From positions 1 through 25,000 of the forward strand of contig WBZZ01000480.1 of NCBI GenBank assembly GCA_019918135.1: DNA of 25,000 nt, given 5' to 3'. Position numbers and translations under genes: made by a program. The stretch is from Paulinella micropora. Taxonomy: Eukaryota; Cercozoa; Imbricatea; Euglyphida; Paulinellidae. The notes under the pieces were generated by a model. It worked only from the letters and a program-made list of their open reading frames with translations. It was not told where the DNA came from and ran no database searches. This document shows, piece by piece, positions 16,397 through 23,575 of this stretch; position 1 is the first letter of the stretch, and each line of letters opens with the position of its first letter.

Positions 16397-18182
16397 ACCA
16401 ACCCCTGAGACTGAAGAAGGAAAGGAGGAGGAGGAAGAAGATGAAGATCGACACACCTCTGACCTCTACTCTAGTGGGTATGCTAGCTCTGACAAACCTA
16501 GGCTGTCAACTGGCAAGGGCTCAGACTTAGAGGGCGACAGCAAGAGTGGGGCCTCCCGAGGACAGACGGACCCCTCTAAGGTCAAAACCCCACTAGAAGG
16601 TGCTGATCGGGCTGCCGCACTGACACGACAGGTGATGGCCTATGACGCTAGTGTACTGGCTGAGATGAGCAAGCAAAAAGAGAGGGTGTTCAATATCATC
16701 CATGACATGCTCGGGGGTGAGGCGAAGAGCCTAGTGCGTGACTTAGCTGATCCGGAGAAGCTGACCTTTGGCCAAAACCCTAAAGCACTGTGGGACAGAC
16801 TGCTAGCCCGGTACAAGAAACCTGACCCCTCTGATGTTCAGGACAAGGTGAAGGAACTGAATGACTTCCTCTTTACGAGTAAGCAACAGTACGTCGGTCA
16901 GTGTGCAGACTTGAACGCTAGGAGAGACTGGTTGGCCGACTATGGCCAAGCCCCAACCGATGACCGGATGCAACAAATAGTGAAGGACGCGTTAGTGGGC
17001 CCAAAGCAATCTGACTCTAGGGTGAAGAAAGCTTGGCAAGTCTGGGTTGAAATGGCTGAACTGAATCGCAAGCAGTTCAAGTGGGACTTCGCCTCCTGGT
17101 GGAGGTTCGTGCAAGATCGTGCCCTGGAGCTAGACAAGAAGTTTGACCGGGCCAAAGTGACTAGCTCCACGGAAAAAGGTTTGGCAGCTCGCAAGGCCGG
17201 GAAAGGGAAACCCAAGGACGAGTGCTGGCTCTTCAGCAAGGAAGGCAAATGCACTCGTGGAGCCTCCTGCCGCTACCTCCATGTTGGAGGGAAGGTGAGA
17301 GGGGTGTGTTTCTTGTGGGACAAACAGGGGAAGTGTAGATGGGCCGACAAATGTAGGTTTGAGCATGACCCCGCTAAAGCCAAGAAGACCCCTCCCAAAC
17401 CGGCAGACACCCCCAAGGGGGAGAAAAGCAAGAAGAGCGAGAAGAGCAAGGGGCCAAAGTGCTTTAATTGCTTCGAAAAGGGGCACATCGCTGGTAAGTG
17501 CAGCAAGAAGTGCCGGTTGTGCAGGGGCAAGCACAAGTTGAGCAAGTGCCCGGACAAAGGTCGGAAGGAGAAGGGCGAGGCAGCAAAAGGCTCAAAAGGG
17601 GGGAGTGATAGCGATGACTCCGAGGATGAGGAGCCGGGCGTAGCCCTAGCTCAGATGGTAAAGTTCCTAACCAGCAAGTCGAAAGACAAAGCCCTCATGG
17701 CTAATCCCGGGGGTGCAAACCTTCCTGAACCGATCATACCACCGGAGGACGAGAACAGTCTTGAGATCTTGCTTGAGGACGACGCCGACATAGATAAGAT
17801 GAATGAGGGGCGGTGCCATGGAGTAGCGGGAGGAAAGCGCCGGTGCGTAGCCCGGTTAAAGGACCTTGAATCTCCCTTCAACAGCCTTAGGATTAAGGCA
17901 GCCACTCTCATCGATAGCAACTATTGCGTTGAGCATCAGTACCAGCGAGCTAAGCAAGAGAGAGAAAATGCCTTGCGCCGGTGGGCAGCCGACATAGCTC
18001 GAAGGGATCATCTAGCTCTAATGTGCGAGATGGGAGAACGGAGGTTAGAAGCCCAAATCAAAAGTGGGTGTCATCCCCTAATGGTTGAGGCCATAGTGAG
18101 ACACGAAGCCGCGAAGCGGGGTATCCCGTGGAACCGGTCCCTCTTGCCCATCATCCACTATGCAAAGCCCCGTGAACCCTGA
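16284..18182 (+). CDS. gag: Copia Gag with CCCH and CCHC zinc fingers
   Basis: 632 residues. An acidic Glu-rich patch lies at about 45-60. A copia-type Gag core follows at about 130-290 (LWDRLLARYKK, LNDFLFTSKQQYVGQ). Two CCCH zinc fingers follow at about 314-365, spaced C-x7-C-x5-C-x3-H (CWLFSKEGKCTRGASCRYLH and CFLWDKQGKCRWADKCRFEH). After a Lys-rich stretch come a CCHC knuckle (CFNCFEKGHIAGKC) and a second close variant (CRLCRGKHKLSKC). Gag builds the particle and binds element RNA. CCHC knuckles are standard; paired CCCH fingers are unusual. The frame ends in TGA 18180-18182, after which the same frame stays open to about 18354. Confidence 0.92.
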   Translation: MPNPKPEASNLQEALGVEERKKTPAKRYKPVFGSPKDKPTPETEEGKEEEEEDEDRHTSDLYSSGYASSDKPRLSTGKGSDLEGDSKSGASRGQTDPSKVKTPLEGADRAAALTRQVMAYDASVLAEMSKQKERVFNIIHDMLGGEAKSLVRDLADPEKLTFGQNPKALWDRLLARYKKPDPSDVQDKVKELNDFLFTSKQQYVGQCADLNARRDWLADYGQAPTDDRMQQIVKDALVGPKQSDSRVKKAWQVWVEMAELNRKQFKWDFASWWRFVQDRALELDKKFDRAKVTSSTEKGLAARKAGKGKPKDECWLFSKEGKCTRGASCRYLHVGGKVRGVCFLWDKQGKCRWADKCRFEHDPAKAKKTPPKPADTPKGEKSKKSEKSKGPKCFNCFEKGHIAGKCSKKCRLCRGKHKLSKCPDKGRKEKGEAAKGSKGGSDSDDSEDEEPGVALAQMVKFLTSKSKDKALMANPGGANLPEPIIPPEDENSLEILLEDDADIDKMNEGRCHGVAGGKRRCVARLKDLESPFNSLRIKAATLIDSNYCVEHQYQRAKQERENALRRWAADIARRDHLALMCEMGERRLEAQIKSGCHPLMVEAIVRHEAAKRGIPWNRSLLPIIHYAKPREP

Positions 18183-18298
18183 CAGTTCACCGAGTGGGTC
18201 ATTAGCCGACAACCGGTAACATGGGATGCGTCTGGTGTACCCTCATGGCGTAAGGTGTACCGCCAAATGAACCTCAGGCCGGTGCCCAAGCGAAGCAT

Positions 18299-19903
18299 AT
18301 GTACTTCAGAGGTGGGGTATCCCCCTCTCGTGGGGGAGTTGTGCCCCCGCCAGTAGCATCGGTGCCGGTACGTGCCCAAGAAGTGAAGGGTACTCCCCTC
18401 CGTCCGGTAGCACCCAACCCCCGTGAAGAGAGTAAGGGTAGACCTAGAGGGGCGAGCGAGTCGTCAGCGGTACCTGCCCCGAAGGTCGAGATTGGTTCAA
18501 AGGCCGAGCCGGCTGAGGCTGGTAGTGGTATCATGAGCCAAAACCTGAAATCTTTACTCAAAGCAAAAAGGGAAAAGGTACATGGGGTGAAGGTGAGGCC
18601 CGGCCCGGAGGACTACCAACCCGATGGTTTGGCGGACGTGGAAGATGAGCCTCCGGAGATGCAGTCCGAGGCCGATCCTTCCTGGGAATCCGACGGAGAG
18701 GGGGAGCGTGAAGGTGAAGAGTCCCCGGCTAGAGATGGGGACGTGGGTAGAGCTCCGGTAAGGGTGCCGTCCCCCATAGGTCCCGACCCTAGCGTTGATG
18801 CAGACCCCGGTGGTGGGGATGCTGCCGCCGGGACCGATAGCAATCCGGTGACTACGCCCTCCACCAGCCCAAGCAATAGGCGTAGGTCCGTGGGCGCTCG
18901 TGCGTTTGGCTTCCTTGAGACGGTCCGAGCCTCCGTGAGTGGGATGCCCTGGTTTGCGTCCCATGCTAAGACGGTACCCCCTGCAGACCGAAAGGTGACT
19001 TCCCTGTTACCCCCTACTACTAGTACCGGTCCGTCTACGGCCCCCTCAACCTTAGCTGAGCCTGATAGTCCTACCCGACTAGGTACCGGAGAGCGGGAGA
19101 GTCGACTCCGAGCCGTGGCAGAGCAGCAAGAGGAGATGCGCCGGTTGCATCGTCCGGCGTTGAGCGGTGAGGAAAAAAAGGATGAAGCTGACTTCCGGAA
19201 CAGGTGGGGAGAGTGGACTAGGCTGTTGTACGACTGGGCGCAGGGGAGTGAGTATCCCATGAACAAGCCTAGATGGCAGAGACATTGGGCCGTAGAGGGA
19301 GCAGCAGCAAATAGTGCCGCTGGGTTTCAACCTCGTACTAAGCCGTTCAGAGTCCGAGAAAGGGTGGTAGGCGGTGAGAGCGTACTAGGAAAGGAATACG
19401 CAAGTTTGCCGGAAGCAGAGGGAGAAGCTGACCCGGTTGACGACCTAGTTCGTTTCATGACCGAACGCGGATGGATGGCTAAGGGAATCCGGCTAGCAGA
19501 ACAGGCCCTCCTAGGACGGAATGCGGACAAAGACCCCATGTTCGATTCGGGAGCTACGTTGCACTTTGTGCCGGCCGGAGCTGAACAACGTTTGTTCAAC
19601 GTTCAGCGAGGGATGAAACGGGTAGATACGGTAAACGGGGAGACCACCGTGACTAAGAAGGGCTCGTTAGACATGACGACCGTGAACGTAAAGGGGGAAA
19701 AGAACAGGTTGCATCTAGGTAGTGTGTGGGTTAGCCCCAACATAAATGAAACCTTAGTCTCCGGTCCTCAGTTAGCTAAGGAAGGTTACAGTGTAGTTCT
19801 CAACAAGAAGGGAGAGGGATACATCACTAAGGCCCGGATACCGGACATTTCCCCTGAGCTTAAGGCCAGGGTCCTTTACCTAGACGCCAAGGACAAAGTG
19901 TGA
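18299..19903 (+). CDS. pol: Copia Pol: Pro/Ser-rich linker and aspartic protease
   Basis: 534 residues. Residues 1-330 are low complexity (Pro, Ser, Glu, Gly) with no domain. MFDSGATLHFVPAG at about 417-430 holds the retropepsin DSG active site; TVNGETTVTKKGSL and INETLVSGPQLAKEGYSV follow as in copia proteases. This enzyme cuts the Gag-Pol polyprotein. The frame ends at TGA 19901-19903 and the same frame continues into integrase, so one stop codon alone separates the two. Confidence 0.9.
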   Translation: MYFRGGVSPSRGGVVPPPVASVPVRAQEVKGTPLRPVAPNPREESKGRPRGASESSAVPAPKVEIGSKAEPAEAGSGIMSQNLKSLLKAKREKVHGVKVRPGPEDYQPDGLADVEDEPPEMQSEADPSWESDGEGEREGEESPARDGDVGRAPVRVPSPIGPDPSVDADPGGGDAAAGTDSNPVTTPSTSPSNRRRSVGARAFGFLETVRASVSGMPWFASHAKTVPPADRKVTSLLPPTTSTGPSTAPSTLAEPDSPTRLGTGERESRLRAVAEQQEEMRRLHRPALSGEEKKDEADFRNRWGEWTRLLYDWAQGSEYPMNKPRWQRHWAVEGAAANSAAGFQPRTKPFRVRERVVGGESVLGKEYASLPEAEGEADPVDDLVRFMTERGWMAKGIRLAEQALLGRNADKDPMFDSGATLHFVPAGAEQRLFNVQRGMKRVDTVNGETTVTKKGSLDMTTVNVKGEKNRLHLGSVWVSPNINETLVSGPQLAKEGYSVVLNKKGEGYITKARIPDISPELKARVLYLDAKDKV

Positions 19904-19909
19904 CGTTTC

Positions 19910-20806
19910 GTGACGTCCACCGACCAAGAGCTGGCTGTGGATAAGGTTGAGGCTAGAGCTTTCTTTGGGAAGGAGATGGCTAAGGTCACGGAGTTGACTA
20001 GTGAACAACTTCATCAGAAGTTCGGAGGGCCCGGAAGCAATATGCAGCGCCTCATCAGTGAAGCGTACGGGATCAAGATAGTGGGTGACAAAACCCATGA
20101 GCAAGCGGTAAAAGAGTGTAAGGAGTGCCCAGCCGCCAAAGGGGGAAAAGTGAACCACCCGGCAACCAACCAGTTGACACAAGTAGGGAAGTTCGAAGCC
20201 GTGGCGTTCGACAAGTCCGAGTGCATACGCAAACCCCTCTATGGTGGGTTTTGGTACGGCATGGTGGAAATCGAGGCTAACACCGGGTATGCGTTTGGCC
20301 TCCTTCTAAAGGATGGCACCGCGGCACCACAAGCGCGTTTCATGCGGGAATGCATAAACTTCATTGAGACGCAAAGCGGCAAGAAGGTGAAGGAAGTCCG
20401 GGTAGACGGTGAGCATATCTCAGCTGACTTCAAGGAGCTGGTCCGGGACACGGGAGTGAGGAAGAGGATCAACACCCTCAACGAACACAACAAGAACGCC
20501 TATGCAGAAGTGTCCCAACGTGACTTTTGGCGCAAAGCGCGCCATAACCTGGTTAGGGCTCAGCTACCATATGAGCTCTTGGGATATGCGTGGCAGCACG
20601 CTATCCTCTTGCACAACCTTTCACCGAAACGATCCGGTGGTGAGGCCCGGATGTTTGAGCTTATGCACCGTGAAAGGAAGGTGAATTGGATAGCTTACCT
20701 TCATCCTTTTGGTTGTCTATGCCACATGGTCATCGAGGGCAGGTTAGGACATGACGAGAGCCGGACGCACATTGCCGCCTGGTTAGGGCTGAGTTTGGAG
20801 TACTAA
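19910..20806 (+). CDS. pol: Copia Pol: integrase
   Basis: Same frame as the protease ORF, after a single TGA. ELTSEQLHQKFGGPGSNM followed by CKECPAAKG is the zinc-binding region, but where copia integrases normally read LGHP this has FGGP, so the second His is missing. The core reads AFDKSE (first Asp), VRVDGEH (second Asp) and AYAEVSQRDF (Glu). LPYELLGYAWQHAILLHNLSP matches the copia pattern after the core. The frame ends at TAA 20804-20806, while the adjacent frame continues with TKWGWAWAKKTYGVGFRD, so a shift lies near 20795. Confidence 0.88.
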   Translation: MTSTDQELAVDKVEARAFFGKEMAKVTELTSEQLHQKFGGPGSNMQRLISEAYGIKIVGDKTHEQAVKECKECPAAKGGKVNHPATNQLTQVGKFEAVAFDKSECIRKPLYGGFWYGMVEIEANTGYAFGLLLKDGTAAPQARFMRECINFIETQSGKKVKEVRVDGEHISADFKELVRDTGVRKRINTLNEHNKNAYAEVSQRDFWRKARHNLVRAQLPYELLGYAWQHAILLHNLSPKRSGGEARMFELMHRERKVNWIAYLHPFGCLCHMVIEGRLGHDESRTHIAAWLGLSLEY

Positions 20807-20840
20807 GTGGGGCTGGGCTTGGGCCAAGAAGACCTATGGG

Positions 20841-21650
20841 GTGGGTTTCCGGGACAAGGTCCGACGAGGCCAGGTGCAAGACGTGAGCGAACCCATATGG
20901 GTTAAGAAGCAGAAGAAGAACGGACCAGCCCACTGGGTAAAGTTTGAGGATGACGACTCCTCAGACCGTATGTTGGACTCGGAGATCGTCAAGTACCTTG
21001 CCGACGGTCCGGAGACCGTCCATGCCGCCACGTTCACTAGACCGGTGAGTGAGAAGCAAGCCGACGAACTAGGGTACTGGGACGACGCCCGGGCCGAGGA
21101 GATGGCTACGCTCTGGGAGAAAGGTTGCTTCCGGAGGGTCCGAGCCGACTTAGTAGACAAGAAAGACATTTGTGAAGGCCGGTTCGTTGATGCCACCAAA
21201 GAGGCAGGGGGAGAGATGCTGAAGTTCAAAAGCCGATGGACGGCCAAGGGGTATTCCATGATACAGGGATGGCATTTTGGGAAACGGGATTTCCCAACCC
21301 CGTGTGCTCTGACCATCTTGATGCTTTTCGCCCTAACGGTGTTCTTTGGCTTAGTCTTGTCAAAGTGGGACGTTGGCACCGCATACACCGAGGCGTCTGC
21401 AGCTGAGCAAGGGTATCACCCCAGTTACATCGTTCCACCATTTGGTTTAGAAGAGCCGGGGTATGTGTGGAAAATGCTTAAAGCCCTCTATGGCCGACCG
21501 GATGCGGGCCGCAAATGGTGGCGGTACAAGCTAGTCCCGTTCTTAGAAGGTTGGGCTTTAAGGCACATGTCGCTTTTCCTTGCTTCTTTTGGCGTTGGCG
21601 ACCCGGTAAGGACAAACCGGACTTTGTGTTCGTGCACGTCGACGACATGA
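20841..21650 (+). CDS. pol: Copia Pol: reverse transcriptase, N-terminal part
   Basis: FKSRWTAKGYSM, LSKWDVGTAYTEASAAEQGY (first catalytic Asp) and VWKMLKALYGRPDAGRKWW are clear copia reverse transcriptase motifs. The listed GTG start at 20841 is arbitrary: the frame is open from about 20793 and joins the integrase tail. Coding likeness leaves this frame near 21555, and its last 30 residues are out of frame. Confidence 0.9.
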   Translation: MGFRDKVRRGQVQDVSEPIWVKKQKKNGPAHWVKFEDDDSSDRMLDSEIVKYLADGPETVHAATFTRPVSEKQADELGYWDDARAEEMATLWEKGCFRRVRADLVDKKDICEGRFVDATKEAGGEMLKFKSRWTAKGYSMIQGWHFGKRDFPTPCALTILMLFALTVFFGLVLSKWDVGTAYTEASAAEQGYHPSYIVPPFGLEEPGYVWKMLKALYGRPDAGRKWWRYKLVPFLEGWALRHMSLFLASFGVGDPVRTNRTLCSCTSTT

Positions 21651-22564
21651 TGGGAGCGTTCAGTGGTAAGGATGTAGAAGCGGAGTTCTCAACTGCCGGT
21701 AAGAAGGCCTTTAGGGTCTTTAAGCAAGAGGCACCGACAGGGGTGGTAGGTTTGAACATCGAAGGTAAGGAAGACTGTCGGTTAGGCCGTACGATCAAGA
21801 TCTCTCAGGTGGACTTTATCAAGGAGGCCGTTGAGAAGCTACAGTGCACCGGTCTAGCTACCGCCGATTCACCGTGGTTGATGCCGGGGGTGCGAGCCGG
21901 GAAGCAATCCGTGTTAAAGCAGTTCTCTCCTCAGCATATCGTAGGTGTCCTCCTGTGGACACGCATCACTCGGCACGAGGTCTTGGGCCCCCTCGGGGAG
22001 GTAGCCATCCATGCCTCAAAGCCGGAGCTATTCAATTTCCAGCAGGCCGAGCAAGTTGTGCGGTACCTCAGTGGTACCCGCACTAAGGGTATTCGCTTTA
22101 CCAAAGCGAACGGTACCCGCTTATTATCATGGGCCGATTCGAGCTGGAAGGGGACGCCAGAGGATCGCCGAGCGCGACTGGCGGGGTGCCATTTCTTTCT
22201 TGGCGGTTCTATACTGCCTTTCTGTCTCAAACGAAACGTGTCGGTGGCGTTTCCCGCGGACGCGGCTAGGCGTGGGCGCGTGGAGGAGAAGGCGAAGGCC
22301 GCGAGCGACGAGCTGGTGGCGGCGGCAGCCGGGAGCGGGGATCCTCAAGTGGTAATGGCTGGCGCGCGTCTGGTGCCTGCGGCCCCGGAAGCCTCCTCGT
22401 GCGAGGCTGAAGTCTACGCCATGGTGGAAGCATACCAGGGCCAAGATAAAATCATTAACTTTGTACAGGGCATCGCTGGGTGTCGTCGACGCGCTGGGGC
22501 CGTACGGGTGGGGGCAGCCCCCCATCCTGTACGGCGACAACCAAGGCGCTCTGGATCTTTCTGA
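21515..22564 (+). CDS. pol: Copia Pol: reverse transcriptase C-terminal part and RNase H
   Basis: Meaningful from about 21555 (GFKAHVAFPCFFWRW) to about 22478. FVHVDDMMG is the YVDD-type catalytic box of reverse transcriptase. LLSWADSSWKG gives the first RNase H Asp, and SSCEAEVYAMVEAYQ the Glu. Between KRNVSVAF and SSCEAEV lies an Ala/Arg/Glu-rich insertion of about 50 residues, very GC-rich, where copia elements normally run straight from one motif to the other. The final residues are out of frame. Confidence 0.88.
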   Translation: MVAVQASPVLRRLGFKAHVAFPCFFWRWRPGKDKPDFVFVHVDDMMGAFSGKDVEAEFSTAGKKAFRVFKQEAPTGVVGLNIEGKEDCRLGRTIKISQVDFIKEAVEKLQCTGLATADSPWLMPGVRAGKQSVLKQFSPQHIVGVLLWTRITRHEVLGPLGEVAIHASKPELFNFQQAEQVVRYLSGTRTKGIRFTKANGTRLLSWADSSWKGTPEDRRARLAGCHFFLGGSILPFCLKRNVSVAFPADAARRGRVEEKAKAASDELVAAAAGSGDPQVVMAGARLVPAAPEASSCEAEVYAMVEAYQGQDKIINFVQGIAGCRRRAGAVRVGAAPHPVRRQPRRSGSF

Positions 22565-22751
22565 TACCAATGTATTTTCTAGGAAGCTCGGGCACGTGGA
22601 CCTGCGCTGCGCCATCGTGAACCAGAAGGTGGACGCTGGGCTCGTGGCCAACGAGAAGGTGGCGTCGGGAGACAACATTGCCGACATCAACACAAAGCCG
22701 CAGCGTGGGGAGCCCTACCTTCGACGCGTGCGACCCGTCGCATCTGACTAG
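22461..22751 (+). CDS. pol: Copia Pol: RNase H C-terminal part
   Basis: From about 22478: PPILYGDNQGALDLSD holds the catalytic Asp, GHVDLRCAIVNQKV the usual HIDxR motif, and VASGDNIADINTKP the closing Asp motif of copia RNase H. The frame ends at TAG 22749-22751, which is probably the true end of Pol. GC content is higher than in the reverse transcriptase part. Confidence 0.9.
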   Translation: MYRASLGVVDALGPYGWGQPPILYGDNQGALDLSDTNVFSRKLGHVDLRCAIVNQKVDAGLVANEKVASGDNIADINTKPQRGEPYLRRVRPVASD

Positions 22752-23204
22752 ACCTGATCCGGCTCCATCTTTCGATCTATCTGTCTGTCCATATATCTGT
22801 ATATCTTTCCCTCTATCACGGAGTGCGACTCTCCACTGCGGGCGGCGGTTTGGCGTGGCATGAGACTTTCTCCAACGATTGGGACTTCCTACTACGTGCC
22901 GCGACGGACTTTGGGTAGGACTTTTGTTAGGTCCCGGTAGTCAGGGGATAGATATTAGAAATTAGGTGACTAGATTGCCGAACTCCATAAGTTGTGGAGA
23001 CGTAGGCTAGCACCTCTGCTTTCTTGTAGTCATATTGTATGCACTGTTGTGCATATCGCGCGTTAGTTGTTATAGTGTAGCTATATTGCCGAACTCCACA
23101 GGAGACGTAGGATAGCTCACTTTGCGGTTTTGCTTATTTGCGTAATCTAGTTATTAGTTGCGCGTTGCATGGTGGACACTGACCCGTAAGGGAGTCTAAT
23201 TCTT
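22752..23204 (+). other. Copia 3' untranslated region with a duplicated hairpin motif
   Basis: No gene. ATTGCCGAACTCCA...GGAGACGTAGG occurs at 22974-23011 and 23085-23116. CTCCA and TGGAG can pair in the first copy. TGCAC and GTGCA around TGTT form another small hairpin near 23040-23053. Confidence 0.7.
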
Positions 23205-23214
23205 GAAGGGGGAG
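23205..23214 (+). promoter_or_regulatory. Polypurine tract of copia element
   Basis: GAAGGGGGAG lies immediately before the 3' LTR, the position and composition expected for the plus-strand primer in LTR retrotransposons. Confidence 0.88.
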
Positions 23215-23575
23215 CATTGGATAATTAATTAGACCCTTCCTCCTCAACTACGTTCGTATTGCTATTTGGTACGTCAGCATTATTCGTTACAGTTAGTAGT
23301 ATTATTAGTTATTAATACAGTCATTTAGAGTACCTTTTCTGGTACTGGTGGCACTAGCTTTTTACCATTACCACTGCCAGTTACTAGTACCCATATCAGG
23401 CCGTTTCGTGGGTCATTTTCTAGAGGTACATCTTTTGTGTGACGTCGTCAGTTAGACTGGCGGGAATTGTTCAGTATTGTTAAATTCTTTTACGTGGGAA
23501 GCAGTTGGCAGGTAGGAGGGGACGCCCCGAGTTCGGGTCGCCGTTTGCAGAAGTCGCGAGGGTTTTCTTCCAACG
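23215..23575 (+). repeat. 3' LTR of copia element
   Basis: Begins CATTGGATAATTAATTAGAC and ends CTTCCAACG. It is 361 bp against 348 bp in the 5' LTR; about 10 bases of the difference are an extra segment near 23375. The two still match over nearly all their length. GTAAC follows at 23576-23580. Confidence 0.92.

Larger units (their letters stand above)
14517..23575 (+). mobile_element. Ty1/copia LTR retrotransposon, full-length with LTRs and target duplication
   Basis: About 9.06 kb. The LTRs are at 14517-14864 and 23215-23575, and GTAAC is repeated directly outside both (14512-14516 and 23576-23580). The internal order gag, protease, integrase, reverse transcriptase, RNase H is the copia order. 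The element is longer than many copia elements, through a leader of about 1.1 kb, a long Gag/protease region and a 3' untranslated part of about 0.45 kb. Stops or frame changes near 16142, 16280, 18180, 19901, 20795, 21555 and 22478 make an active polyprotein unlikely in this copy. Element boundaries and class are firm. Confidence 0.93.

Noticed and set aside
16081..17557. Minus-strand open frames opposite copia gag
   Set aside because: The plus strand has clear Gag motifs; the minus frames have no domains and follow the codon pattern of the real gene.
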